The position numbers and the translations under genes were made by a program. This document shows, piece after piece, positions 11,250 through 22,008 of a DNA stretch of 64,000 nucleotides. This stretch comes from Ryuthela nishihirai (taxonomy: Eukaryota > Arthropoda > Arachnida > Araneae > Heptathelidae): contig JAWZYU010000019.1 of the NCBI GenBank assembly GCA_038380435.1, forward strand, positions 23,523,801 to 23,587,800, written 5' to 3'. The notes beneath the pieces were generated by a model. That model made no database searches. It saw only the letters and a list, made by a program, of their open reading frames with translations, and was not told the DNA's origin. How positions within the stretch are numbered: position 1 is the stretch's first letter; the number at the start of each line of letters is the position of its first letter.

Positions 11250-12150
11250 GGGCGCCCACGAGCTTGTACGACGACACTGAGGTTGGAGTGCATGCTGCAA
11301 AAATGTTCTGAACATGCCTTGGAGACGCTGGCGGGGACTTTTGGGCAATTGGCGCCTTCTGAGAGAGAGAGCGAATCGTCCATAGGCGAGATTTGAGCGA
11401 TCGCCGCGAGCATGGGGTTGTAATACGAGCACAGTGCAATGGTGCATCTCGCGCAACATCATGGAGCACCAAATGACACGGAGGACAGGTATCAGACCAC
11501 CATACTGTGCCACAGGATGTAAAGATCGCATGCTCTCTAGGAGGGCCGTTTGATACCCTTTCACCACAGCGACTATGGTGCAGAGTGATTTGCAGATTGC
11601 TATGGGTACAGTCGCTCAAAAAAGTATCCGAACACCATGGTTGATTACAGAATTCAGAAAAAGTATCTGGCAACGATTTTTTTAGAAATTAGTGATCTGG
11701 CAAATATCGTGTCACGTGACACGAAGGTTGCCAGATCACCAATTTCTAAAAAAATCGTTGCCAGATATTTTTTCTGAATTCTGTTATCAGCCATGGTGTT
11801 CGGTTACTTTTTTGAGCGACTGTACCATAGTCTCCACGCAAATCATTAGACAATGTTCGCACTATGCAGTAATTAGAGTAAGACGTTCAATCTGGTATCT
11901 GCCATTGTAGCATCATTGGTTATGCCATCTCCACTGGTGTCGAGTAAGGCAACATTGGACTACGGAATGGAGGAGAGTGTTGTTCACAGACAAGTCCCAA
12001 TTCTGTTTCAGCATGCCAGACGGGCATTTGTCCACGTGGCATCGGTGTCGTCAATGACATTGTAAAGCCTATTTCGTTAGCAGCCATATGGCTCCCCACC
12101 AAGGTAAAATGGTATGGAATGGCATCACATATGACAGCTGAACACCTCTG
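11250..12150 (+). pseudogene. Tc1-type transposase pseudogene split by MITE-T
   Basis: Decayed Tc1-family transposase. The N-terminal helix-turn-helix part is recognisable around 11360-11560 (RERERIVHRRDL, then a GGP-type linker). After the MITE the frame continues with VSTQIIRQ (about 11830), HLHWCRVRQHWTTEWRRVLF (11927 on) and FTDKSQFCFSMPDGH, matching the Tc1 block with the second catalytic aspartate. APHQGKMVWNGITYDS follows near 12095. Several stops and frameshifts are present, and no intact terminal repeats were found. Confidence 0.8.
11609..11822. mobile_element. MITE-T, 214 bp, inside the Tc1 pseudogene
   Basis: Begins CAGTCGCTCAAAAAAGTAT and ends in its complement GAGCGACTG, flanked by TA at 11607-11608 and 11823-11824. 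The two halves pair almost completely around the centre GTCACGTGAC, so a single strand folds into one long hairpin. Removing it and one TA rejoins the Tc1 coding sequence on either side. Confidence 0.93.
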
Positions 12151-12560
12151 TTTCTGTATCTCTGTTTCAACAATTACCTGACTGCCGCATTATATATATG
12201 AAAAAAAAAAAGCCATAGAAGATAATAAATAAATCATTTGTATTTGGGGTTTTTTTTCTATAATTTGGCGGGGGATTTACTCCGAAATAGAAAATAATTT
12301 AATCTCCGGAATATGAACTTGACCCAATTTAAGAAAAAAAAAAATCGTTGGTTATTTTGGGTACTTGGAAAGGATGTAACTTAAATTGGAACCTATGATT
12401 TCCTCAGCAACAAACTGCAAAATAACCAAAGAAACTTAGAAACTTTGAAAACGTCTTGTCAATTTGAGCACAAGATTTCTTTTCTTACTTAATTATTCAA
12501 CAAAATATAACACTTTTTAAAGATGAATATTCTTTTACGATCACCCTGTATTTATACAGT
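12151..12560. other. possible Tc1 3' flank
   Basis: AT-rich, with several A and T runs. GATCACCCTGTA near 12540 resembles a Tc1/mariner outer end, but the partner end was not found. Confidence 0.3.
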
Positions 12561-12850
12561 GGGTTGGTCGTTTTTCCTCTAAGTGCTACTTTTGTGCACC
12601 CAATGGGCTAAATGGCCAGGTCACAAGGACCCCAAGGGCTCACAGAAGGTTGGGGAAGAGTATCCTGGATAGCTGTTACAAGACGGAAGCCTCCCATCAA
12701 GGCCATCCAGCGTGTTCTATGTTGTGAACAGGTATGGGTCTCTTGCACCCACACCACGGCTTAAGGGGCCATCCGACGGACGGCTCTCTTTCAAAGCTCA
12801 TTGGTGTTCCCTTTCTTACGGAGGGCAGTGTGGGGATTAATGTGGAGATT
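12561..12850 (-). mobile_element. SINE-A, old copy lacking the tRNA head
   Basis: Reverse orientation. The tail (GGGTTGGTCGTTTTTCCTCT) and body are present and well diverged. Similarity ends near the segment just after the B box, so the head is missing. Confidence 0.82.
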
Positions 12851-13687
12851 TAATTGGAAGAGTGGCTAAGGAGCTAGCTATCGTGAGAAGGGCAAGCTTC
12901 GTGTTCTCTCATGAATTGATTCATGTATGTAAGTGTATATTGTATGGGAGGATGAATGATCCTTTCTGGATAGTTTAAGAAACCGGAATTTTATGACCTG
13001 AACATTAAGTCCACCATAGAACTAAAAATGATCGTTTAGGTATAAAACAATATTAGTTGAAAACTTCCCATTTCGTGAGTAAGTCTCATAACGGTGCCTT
13101 ATTGGGAATGATTTTAGAGAATGAATATGACGGAATGCACTGGAACTGCCACATATGTGATCATTCCATGTGCGGCGTGACGTTTCACGATGAACAAGGT
13201 CGCTTTCACTTGTGAGATGGAAAATGTTAACTGACAGGCGTAAGTTTAATTGCGATACGTTAAGCAGACAGAAGGGAAATATATCGTTGAACTAATTCAT
13301 TTATTAGAGTTGCAACTAACTGCCTTGGAGCTTTAAAATACCTGACACGTTTAACAGAAATCATTTAACAGATTTTTCGTGTTCTTTTGAGAATTCAATA
13401 AATTCATTATGTCACTGTCTCTGCAGGAAATGTTATTAAATTTACAATTGTTATTTTTTGTTTTCTGAATTGAGGCTTAGAATTGTGTTCTGTGAAGTTT
13501 TGAACGGAAAACTTCATTTTCCCCACTTCACATTCTTTTTCACATCAGCTAATCATAGGCACTATATCATACTAGCAAAAATCTTTTGGCACTTCCATGG
13601 TAATGTAATAGAAAGCAACATCTAAATCTTCTCGATTTTAAGGCGAAAATGTTACTGATTAATAAATTGAAGATCTTGCTCCAATAG
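12851..13687. other. no recognised feature
   Basis: AT-rich sequence without frames of note and without recognisable repeat ends. Confidence 0.4.
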
Positions 13688-13870
13688 CCGTCGCATGGCC
13701 CAGTGGTTAGCACGCTTTGCTACTGATCTAAGAGACCTGGGTAAGGCATGGATGTTTATATCGTATTTCTGCTGAGGTCCTGCCATCCTCTCAGATCTTC
13801 TACTTTGGCATATAAACTGACAGGCTCCTGTCAGACCTCTGTGGCAAGCAGCTGCTTGAGTGGGTATTCA
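13688..13870 (+). mobile_element. SINE-B with B-box deletion
   Basis: Head TGGCCCAGTGGTTAGCACGC is followed by ACCTGGGTAAGGCATGG. Other copies read ACCTGGGTTCGAGCCCCGGGTAAGGC at this place. The missing 13 bp lie between two GGGT repeats and remove the B box of the internal pol III promoter. The body and the CAGCTGCTTGAG end are intact. Confidence 0.9.
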
Positions 13871-14893
13871 TTTTATTCCAATAACTTTAAATCGCGATTT
13901 TCAAAAATATTCGTTTAATATTCAAAGAGCTATTGAAGTTAGAAATATTTAACAGCCGAAGCTGCTGTTGTACTCGCCTTAAATATTTTTCTTCAAAATT
14001 AATGAAATCCGAAAGAATCAGTCAATCAGTTTGTACAACTACATTTGTTTTAGAAAGCGATTTGTTGTAACAATTAATTCGCTTTTGAGGTAGCTGTTGT
14101 GATCATCAATGTGTTAATGATTCATCCTCCATAACTCATTAAATACGAAGCACATGTTGTTAATGCGTGAGACCTTGAATTTATTCCTCGTTAATCTTTT
14201 CGGTACAATTCACGTTTTTAAAGTTAGGAATCTTTAACTATGGCTTTCCACTCAAATAACATGAAAGTATTCAAACACTTTTGATGATATAAGTATACAC
14301 TGAAAGGATAATTTTGTGGGTCTGCCATTTGCCCTCACAACAACAGCAACACGTCGTGACATGGATGGACTATGAAAGATGTTGGAAAGTTCAAGTGGTA
14401 TTGTTATGAACCAATCTCAATCTGTTCATAACTTGAGAAGCATATTTCTTCAAAAACGGTGGATTTCATCAGCGCGTTGTTGTGACCTTGGCGAACCCGC
14501 TTTTTGTCCCTAAAGAGAGGAGGCTGCAGAAGCGTGGAAAATTTCTTTCACCAAGAGGAAGCTAGAGACATCCCTAGATTTGCCCCACACTCCACCAGTG
14601 CCGTTAAGCGCATCGTTTTCCCAAGGTAACAATGTGAACGAGCCATAAAACTTTAATCACATCCGTACTTCAACGGAGACCGTCACCGCTCCGAGGTATG
14701 GTTCGCATCGCACGGATTCCCTGAGGGACGATGCCCGCCGAAAAGTCCCCAATGAGTGCACGGAAGAGGCAAGACGCCAACCGCTCCTTTGTATTCAGGT
14801 GGTCCGTTAATAGCCTCCTACACTATTTCTGGGAACCATAGGCGCACAGAGAAACAAAATTCATAGTTAGGATTAACGGATGCCGCTTCCCCA
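13871..14893. other. no gene recognised
   Basis: The left half is AT-rich. From about 14330 to 14880 composition is more balanced and could include old transposon or exon sequence, but no frame stays open and no motif is recognisable. Confidence 0.35.
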
Positions 14894-14903
14894 AAATCCC
14901 AGG

Positions 14904-15304
14904 GTTGGGTTGGGTTGTTTTACCTCTGAGCGGCACTTTTTTGCACACCATGGGCTAAATGGCCAGGTCACATGAACCCCGAAGGCTCAGAAAAGGTTGG
15001 GGGAGGGGACCCACTGGAACAGCTGTTGGGAGACAGATGGTAGTCTCCCGTCAAGGCCATCCAGCGTGTTCTTTAATGTGCACAGGGTATGTCTCTCCCG
15101 CACACGGGGCCACGGCTTAATGTCCCATCCGACGGACGGCGGCCTTTCCAAACCCATTGGTGTCCCCTACTGACCATGGGCAGGGCGGGGAATTTTTGCG
15201 GAGATAAATCTCAACGCTGACCCAGCTGGGACTCGAACCTGGGAACTACAGATTACGAGCCTGTCGCGCTACCGACTGAGCTACCCTCGGCCCCCCCCCC
15301 CCCC
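14904..15304 (-). mobile_element. SINE-A, full length
   Basis: Complete reverse copy. The left end has the GGGTTGGGTTG tail; the tRNA head at the right runs into a C run (about 15289-15304), the minus-strand G run seen at the 5' end of several copies. Target duplication AAATCCCAGG is at 14894-14903 and 15305-15314. Confidence 0.95.
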
Positions 15305-16225
15305 AAATCCCAGGACCATGTGGGTCGTGCAGATCTTTGGAAGCCCCCCATTGGACCCAAAGCGAGAAACTTGGAACAGAAGACCAAGGGCGACCAATGA
15401 GGAAGAGGGGGAAAAATGATCTGATAAAATTCGACATTTCAAGAGTCCTTTTTGTCTTCTTTTAAACTCTCAGACAGTCAGATTCGGAGCGAATGCGAAT
15501 AAGGTCGATGTTTTATTTTGGGAGAGTGAGTTAAACATTCTGATGTGAAGCGAGTGCAAAGCAGGGCGACGCTTCGTTTTGGGAAAGTGTGTTCGAATTC
15601 TCTGAGAAATTATGCCTGCTGAAAATGTAATAATCGCTGCACGAAAGTTTGGTTAAGGACTTTATAAAATTTAACGTAAATATATTAAACTTTCCCCGAC
15701 CGTTGTTTTTCAAATGATTGAATCTACAGCAAAAGAAACTCCTCCAAAAAAAAAAAGGAAGAGACTATGTAGTTATAATTCAGAATGGGAAACGCGATTC
15801 TTGGATTGTCAAGTGTCCAAGTGAAGACAATAAGGCAACATTTGGGTCACTTTTGAATCTGTTCGATTGAATCATTTTTATCTCTTTGAATCTGTTCGAT
15901 TGAATCATTTTTATCTCTTTGAATCTGTTCGATTGAATCATTTTTATCTCTTTGAATCTGTTCGATTGAGCACACTAAATCATTTTTATCTCCTTTGAAT
16001 CTATTCGATTGAATACATTGAATCATTTTTATCTCTTTTGAATCTGTTCGATTGAGCACATTCAATCGTTTTTATTTCTTTTGAATCTCTTTGACTGAGT
16101 ACATTGAATCATTTTGATCTCTACTGAATTTGTTTTAAGTACACTGAAACATTTCGGCCTCTTTAAAATTGGAACGATCGGTAGAAAAATTGGGTTTTTT
16201 ATGCGATCTCTTTTGAATCTGTTTA

Positions 16226-16330
16226 AATAAAAAATAAATAAATACCCCCTCAAGCAGCTGCTTGCCACAGAGGTCTGATAAGAGCCTGCCAGTTTATATG
16301 CCATAGTAGAAGGTCTGAGAGGATGGCACC
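16226..16330 (-). mobile_element. SINE-B, 3' fragment in satellite
   Basis: Tail AATAAATAAATACCCCC, then CTCAAGCAGCTGCTTGCC and the body up to GAGAGGATGGCA. The head and both promoter boxes are absent. Confidence 0.88.
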
Positions 16331-16407
16331 TGAATGAATTAAAACTACTTGTTCCATTTCAATTGATTTAGCCATGCATATTGAAACTTTAGTCCCTTTT
16401 GAATCTG

Positions 16408-16786
16408 GGGCGGGGATGGCTCAGTCGGTAGCGCGCCAGGCTCGTAATCTGTAGTTCCCAGGTTCGAGTCCCATCTGGGTCAACGTTGAGATTTATCTCC
16501 GCAAAATTCCCTGCCCACGGTCAGTAGGGGACACCGATGGGCTTGGAAAGGCCGCCGTCCATCGGATGGGACGTTAAGCCGTGGCCCCGTGTGCGGGAGA
16601 GCCATGCCCTTAACACGTTAAAGAACACTCTGGATGGCCTTGACGGGAGGCTACCATCTGCCTCCCAACAGCTGTTCAAGTGGGTCCCCTCCCCCAACCT
16701 TCTCTGAGCCTTCGGGGTCCATGTGACCTGGCCATTTAGCCCATGGTGTGCAAAAAAGTGCTGCTCAGAGGTAAAACAACCCAACC
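16408..16786 (+). mobile_element. SINE-A, full length, in satellite
   Basis: Complete head GGGGCGGGGATGGCTCAGTC with both boxes, body and AACAACCCAACC tail. Flanks CTTTTGAATCTG (16396-16407) and CTTTTGAACCTG (16787-16798) look like the target duplication, with the caveat that the host satellite itself repeats this motif. Confidence 0.93.
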
Positions 16787-17040
16787 CTTTTGAACCTGCT
16801 CCGTCAAGTACACTGAATCTCTTTGGTCTCCTTTTCATCCCTCTGGTCGAATGCGATAAACCTTTTAGTCTTTTATGAATCGATTTGGTAGAGCACACTA
16901 AATCGTTTTGGTCTCTTTTGACTCTGACTGGGCGAACACACTGAATCTTTTTTCAATACTTTTTGTAGAGCACATTGTATCGTTTGTATCTGTTTTCATT
17001 GGGATTGTTCAAGTATAATGAATCATTTTGGTTTATTTTA

Positions 17041-17344
17041 AATGCAAACAGCAGCAACTAAAGCAAGAAAATAAAAACATGTGTGTAACAAAAACGACAA
17101 AATCATGTTGCATAATATCGACGAAGAAAAAACGGCAATAAATGCTGTTTAATTATTTTGATAATATAATTTTTTTTTCTCTAAACGTTAAGAATCATAA
17201 GTAACATAACGATTTTCCCCCACATGTATCGTAATCTTTCAAAATATGGTTTCAATTATAGCTTGGCTCTTCCCGCAAAATCAACCCAAAGTCCGTTCAG
17301 TGAGCCATTAGTGAAAACTGCAAAATGATAAAAAAATTGATAAT
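17041..17344. other. no recognised feature
   Basis: AT-rich spacer between the satellite and the next SINE-B. No repeat ends or usable frame seen. Confidence 0.4.
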
Positions 17345-17552
17345 AATGAATAAAATAAATACTCCCTCAAGCAGCTGCTTGCCACAGAGGTCTGACAGGA
17401 GCCTGTCAGTTTACATGCCATAGTAGAAGATATGAGAAGATGGCAGGACCTCAGCAGAAAAACAACACATACATCCATGCCTTACCCGGGGCTCGAACCC
17501 AGGTCCCTTAGATCAGTAGCCAAGCGTGCTAACCACTCGGCCATGGGACGTC
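17345..17552 (-). mobile_element. SINE-B, full length
   Basis: Complete reverse copy, from tail (AATAAATACTCCC) to head (GCTAACCACTCGGCCATGGG). The B box on the minus strand, GGTTCGAGCCC, is at about 17486-17497 and the A box near 17535. Confidence 0.94.
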
Positions 17553-17695
17553 TAAAAATTTGATACTTAGTAGAAATTCCCTTTTTTCAAATGTTGAGTC
17601 CCAAATGACTGATATTGTGCTCTCGAGACGCGGAATTCGTGAAATATGCTCCATTCAATAATATTTCTATAAAAAAACTGTAACTAGCGTTTGTG

Positions 17696-17737
17696 TGTGT
17701 GTGTGTGTGTGTGTCGGGGGGGGGGGGGGGGGGGGGG
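17696..17737 (+). repeat. GT microsatellite and G run at the SINE 5' end
   Basis: (GT)n at about 17690-17714 runs straight into more than 20 G residues and then GTCAGTCGGTAGC, the SINE-A A box. G expansion at the SINE head recurs near 15290, 19322 and 59030. Confidence 0.9.
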
Positions 17738-18124
17738 TCAGTCGGTAGCACGCCAGGCGCTCGTAATCTGCAGTTCCCAGGTTCGAGTCCCAGTTGGGTT
17801 AGCATTGTGATTTATCTCCGCACAACTCCCCGCTCTGCTCAAGGCCAGTAGGGGACACCTAAGGTCTTGAAAAGGCTGCCGTCCGTTGGATGGGTCTTAA
17901 GCCGTGGCGCCGTGTGCCGGAGAGCCATTACCCTGTACACGTTAAAGAACACACTGGTAATAATAACGACGGTCTTGACGGGAGACTGCCATCTGTCTCC
18001 AACAGCTGTTCCAGTGAGTCCCCTTCCCAAACCTTCTCTGAGCCCTCGTGGTCCATGTGACCTGGCCATTTAGCCCATTGTGTGCAAAAAAGTACCGCTC
18101 AGAGGTAAAACAACCCAACCCAAC
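17715..18124 (+). mobile_element. SINE-A, near full length
   Basis: The A box has lost three bases (GGTCAGTCGG for GGCTCAGTCGG); the B box is intact. An extra insertion near 17955 (TAATAATAACGAC) breaks the GGATGG segment of the body. Tail AACAACCCAACCCAAC is clear. Confidence 0.92.
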
Positions 18125-18150
18125 TGACGTTGATAATATAACTGTAGAAG

Positions 18151-18345
18151 AATAAAAGTAAATAAATTACCCCTGAAGCAGCTGCTTGCCGCAGAGGTCT
18201 AACAAGAGCCTGTAAGTATAATACGCCATAGAAGAGATCTGTGAAAAAGGCAAGACCGCAGCAGAAAGACAACATTGGAAGGAAATATCCATACGTCATC
18301 CGGGACCCCAACCTAGGTCCCTTCTATCAGTAGCCAAGCGCGCAA
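18151..18345 (-). mobile_element. SINE-B, diverged copy
   Basis: Reverse copy with tail AATAAATTACCCC, CAGCTGCTTGCCGCAG, body, and head to about GTAGCCAAGCGCGC. The B-box region is altered, so it looks older than the copy at 17345. Confidence 0.88.
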
Positions 18346-18711
18346 ATCAAATCTGAAAACAATTATCTGCAAAGATGTTATTCGAAATTGTACGTAGAAT
18401 ATGAAATACCAGTTGAGAGCAAAATGAAAAGCAATATTATTTGAATTAACTCCATTGTAATGTACCTTACTGGTCAAAATTGATTCTGATTTGCTAAGGG
18501 CCATGCGAGAACTACTCTGATAACCGATTAAAACTACAAGGTTCAAATTCAATGGAATCAATATTTTCTAGATTTCTCTGCAAGTCTCTTCCATCTAATG
18601 GTTTAGTAAATGGCATCAAAAATCTGTCCCTGTCCTAATATAGTGATTGGATGCATTTCGATTACAATTTGATGACTGAAGAAAATGTAGGAATTTTGAC
18701 TCGTGATGCAG
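18346..18711. other. no recognised feature
   Basis: AT-rich spacer. A minus-strand open frame shows no domain. Confidence 0.35.
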
Positions 18712-18916
18712 ATATTAGCTCAACCAGCAACACGTCAGCTTCGTCATCTGATGTTGCCAGGTTCGAGTCCTGAATTGTACTAGCGTTGGATTTATCTCCG
18801 CTAACTTCCATCCAGTCTTCAGTGAAAAAGGATGCACCGATAGGTTTGGAAAGGAAGCCATCCTTCGTATAGGACGTTAGCCGTGGTCCATGTGCAGGAG
18901 ATGTGCAGACTTGTAT
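18712..18916 (+). mobile_element. SINE-A, old 5' fragment
   Basis: B box (GCCAGGTTCGAGTCC at about 18757) and the GATTTATCTCCGC segment are clear. The A box is heavily mutated, and the copy ends near the GTGCAGGAGA block without the 3' half. Confidence 0.7.
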
Positions 18917-19119
18917 GGTCACACTAGCAACGAAGACTTATTGCGCTGAACAAGACAGGATAAAAAGGCACTAAGCGGAAACTTTGGTTGAGAAATGTGA
19001 AATAAATGGGTAAGAAGAAGATCGAAGATTGGAGGGCAAAAACTTAAGGCTATTTTTCAAACACAGGGGATGGGCAGCTTGTGGGGAGCCTCTGGAACTG
19101 AGCATGCGCCAGTTCTTAT

Positions 19120-19320
19120 GGGTTGGGTTGTTTTACATATAAGCGGTACTTTTGTGCACACAATGGGTTAAAGTGGCCAAGTCGCAAGAACCCCAGGGGT
19201 GCAGAGAAGGTTGGTGAAAGGGATCCACTGGATAGCTGTTAAGAAGCAGATGGAAGCCTCTCATCAAGGCCATCCAGCGTGTTTTTTAATATTCATACGG
19301 TGTGGTTCTCCTGGACATGG
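19120..19320 (-). mobile_element. SINE-A, 3' half
   Basis: Reverse copy from the GGGTTGGGTTG tail through the body to about the CTCCTGGACATGGG block. It directly abuts the forward copy that starts at 19321, giving a head-on SINE pair. Confidence 0.85.
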
Positions 19321-19683
19321 GAGGGGGGGGGGGAATGGCTCACTAGGTAGCGTACCAGGCTTGTAAATTGTAGTTTCCAGGTTAGAGTCCTATATGAGTC
19401 AGTGTTGAGATTTATCTCTGCTAAACCCCACCCAGCCCTCCATTGGAAAGGAGACATCGATAGGCTTAGAAAGGCCGCCGTCCGTCGGTTGTGATGTTAA
19501 GCCGTGGCCATGTGCAAGAGAGTCGTACTCTGTGACACGTTAAATGGCCATGATGGGAGACTTCCTTCTGTCTCCCGACAGCTGCCCACTGGGGCTCCTT
19601 ATCCAAGCTGATTGAAGCCTTGTGCCCTAACCATTTATCCATTGTGTGCAAAAAGGTTCATCTCAGAAGTAAAATAGCCCAAT
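19321..19683 (+). mobile_element. SINE-A, old near-full copy
   Basis: Starts at a G run, then AATGGCTCACTAGGTAGCG. The B box is mutated to GGTTAGAGTCC. Body and tail (GTAAAATAGCCCAA) are diverged. It may have inserted into the preceding reverse copy. Confidence 0.82.
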
Positions 19684-19758
19684 TCTTCTGCACACGGGGG
19701 CCAACATTATGAAAACCAGTTTCTTTTCACTGTTTCTGCACTGGTGTTTGCCTTATTA

Positions 19759-20165
19759 CATGGCGTGGGCAAGGCGGGGGTGGCTCAGTCGGTAGCGCGC
19801 CAGGCTCGTAATCTGTAGTTCCCAGGTTCGATTCCCAGCTGGGTCAGCGTTGAGATTTATCTCCGCAAAATTTCCCGCCTTGCCCACGGTCAGTAGGGGA
19901 CACCGATGGGCTTGGAAAGGCTGCCGTCCGTCGGATGGGACGTTAAGCCGTGTCCCCGTGTGTGAGAGCCATACCCTGTGCACGTTAAAGAACACGCTGG
20001 ATGGCCTTGACGGGAGGCTACCATCTGTCTCCCAACAGCTATTCCAGTGGGTCCCCTCACCCAACCTTCTCTGAGCCCTCGGGGTCCATGTGACCTGGTC
20101 ATTTAGCCCATGGTGTGCAAAAAAGTGACCCTCAGAGGTAAAACAACAACAACAACAACAACAAA
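19759..20165 (+). mobile_element. SINE-A, full length, (AAC)n tail
   Basis: Both promoter boxes are intact. The tail has become (ACA)n instead of the ACCCA type. Target duplication GCCTTATTA lies at 19750-19758 and 20166-20174, so about 14 extra bases (CATGGCGTGGGCAA) at the 5' end belong to the inserted unit, perhaps co-transcribed flank. Confidence 0.92.
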
Positions 20166-20370
20166 GCCTTATTATAGTCTCGCTATATATCACTTTTACA
20201 CATCGGTATCAGGTTTAGAGGGAAAATTCTCTGGTCCAGGTGGGATAGGAACCAGAGATCTGACATGTCATGAAGAGATCGTGGATTCATATCCCAAACA
20301 GCTCAAGATAATTTTTCCTCTAAATTTAGTAGCTATGTATAAAGTGATTTCATGAACGCTCCACTGAATT

Positions 20371-20575
20371 TACAGTAGAACCGTACACTGTGCCCGTTAA
20401 AGAACTCTCTGGATTGGATGACCTTCACGTGAGGCTTCCATCTGTCTTTCAACGGCTGTCCAGTGTGTTCCCTTCCGTCAACCTGCTCTAAGCGCTTGAA
20501 ATCTTTGTGATCTTACTATTGAAAACATTGTATAAAGAAATTGCTGCTCTGACCTAAAACAACCGAAACCAGTTT
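20371..20575 (+). mobile_element. SINE-A, old 3' fragment
   Basis: Resembles the 3' half from GTACACTGTGCCCGTTAAAG through CATCTGTCTTTCAACGGCTG to CCTAAAACAACCGAAACC. The head is absent and divergence is high. Confidence 0.7.
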
Positions 20576-20934
20576 AACTAAATTAACATTGAATTATTTA
20601 ATGGTGGTTATGAATATACTCGAGACAATTACATCCACTTGTTACACCCGAAGAAATTTTTTTAGTATTGGGATTTGCTATTACTTTTCATTTTGGATAT
20701 TAACAAAAATTATCTCTTTCACCTTTCTTTGATCCTATTATTCGTGACACTATGACTTAATATAATCGATGGTTGCTCTTAATGAAAAAAGTCGAAAGAA
20801 TGAAATCTATTGTTTTCCTGTCTGCTGTAGTTTCCTGCTCTTTTCCGAATGCAAAGTTTTCCCATTTAAATTAATAATTTCATTATTATTTTTTGAAAGA
20901 AGGACTGAGGTAACCTAAAAGCTCTATCTGGCTG
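20576..20934. other. no recognised feature
   Basis: AT-rich, without recognisable ends or frames. Confidence 0.4.
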
Positions 20935-21065
20935 TCCTGGCTTCTCAAAACAACACACAAGAACACAACCATGCCGAGACTCGAACCCAGACCTCCATCC
21001 CGCAACTCCAGTGTCACTATGAAGACTCAGACGCGCCTTCGAAGCGGCATTCTACCAACCTCGCA
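20935..21065 (-). mobile_element. third tRNA-like SINE family (SINE-C candidate)
   Basis: On the minus strand, GAGGTTGGTAGAATGCC (A-box-like, about 21055) is followed by GGTTCGAGTCTCGGC (B-box-like, about 20978). The body GGTTGTGTTCTTGTGTG is unlike SINE-A or SINE-B. Only one copy is evident here, so this rests on promoter-box spacing alone. Confidence 0.45.
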
Positions 21066-21619
21066 TCAGGAAAGGTAGCAATCAGTCATCTACTCCCTGA
21101 TAAGCAGTTATACAGCGGTATTATTAAATGGTCATTAATGACAGAGCCTTATGAGGCTACAGATAGGATTTCTGATCAAACGTTGACACGTTTCGTGTCA
21201 AAGCCAGCTGCCAGCTCAACCAGCCCATCCCTACACTTCGCCAACTATTCGTTACTGGCTGGTTGCATGTATGCAGCTGTTTGCTGTGGGGGAAGAATAT
21301 GCGTTGCTTTTCCAGAAGTGGATCGTGTTTGGGTAGAAACAGCTGCAGCGACATATGAAGCTTCACGTGACTCGATCTGCTGAAACGGGAGGATGAGAAA
21401 GGATGTCACGGTCAGATTCAGGAAAAATATGGTCACATAAAAATATTTTTATTACTCTGAATTAATTCTGTTTAACTGACTCTAACACTCGTTAAAAATC
21501 GACATTGAAAAGACCTGTGAGGCATGAATGAAAGGAAATTAGAAATTTTATACCATTCCCTAGATGCGACAATTTAACACCTTTTTTCGTGAAGTAATTT
21601 CCAAAATTTTCGACGTCAC
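21066..21619. other. no recognised feature
   Basis: Includes an open frame at 21138-21383 (81 codons, balanced composition, no domain) overlapped by frames on the other strand. No splice context stood out. Confidence 0.35.
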
Positions 21620-21754
21620 CCCTTTCCCCATCCCCCTTCAGGTTTTCAAGTGACTCTCATCTCATGAAATTTCTGTCTTCATACGACCCCAGTCTCCAGA
21701 GTTTTCAAATATTCATAAAAACCCTATCTCCCGAATATTCATGGGGAAAAAATT

Positions 21755-21845
21755 ATTGCCCCACGCGGCGGGAATCGGACCCGCAACTCCTTAGACACAT
21801 ACCAGAGCGCTCTACCTTTAAACCATGCATCAGGCGATAACTTGC
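21755..21845 (-). other. tRNA-like segment, SINE head or tRNA pseudogene
   Basis: On the minus strand TGGTTTAAAGGTAGAGCGC fits an A box, and GCGGGTCCGATTCCCGC fits a T-arm with B box (perfect 5-bp stem GCGGG/CCCGC). The middle is too irregular to assign an anticodon. Its head resembles the candidate SINE-C at 20935. Confidence 0.5.
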
Positions 21846-22008
21846 TTCCACGATGTGACCTGTAAATCTTTCGCTGAATGAAGCAGACCTTGCGCCATCT
21901 ATACTTCAGGAGAAGCAATTTATTTTCCAATTTTTGCTAATGATTCAGATGTTAATGAGGAAGTTACTCACGATTAAGCATTATTTATGAAAAAAATCCA
22001 TCCGTAGT

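Larger units (their letters stand above)
15847..17040. repeat. degenerate ~33-45-bp satellite, interrupted by two SINEs
   Basis: Units of the type ATCATTTTTATCTCTTTGAA plus TCTGTTCGATTGA are near-identical at 15850-15965. They grow longer and more diverged rightwards (for example TTCGATTGAGCACACTAAATC, then CTTTTGAATCTG variants) up to about 17040. SINE-B (16226) and SINE-A (16408) lie inside. The ORF here with a repeated RFKGDKND-type peptide is a by-product of the repeat. Confidence 0.85.

Noticed and set aside
15847..16065. Repetitive peptide ORF (RFKGDKND repeats)
   Set aside because: By-product of the 33-bp satellite unit (a multiple of three), with no start context or domain.
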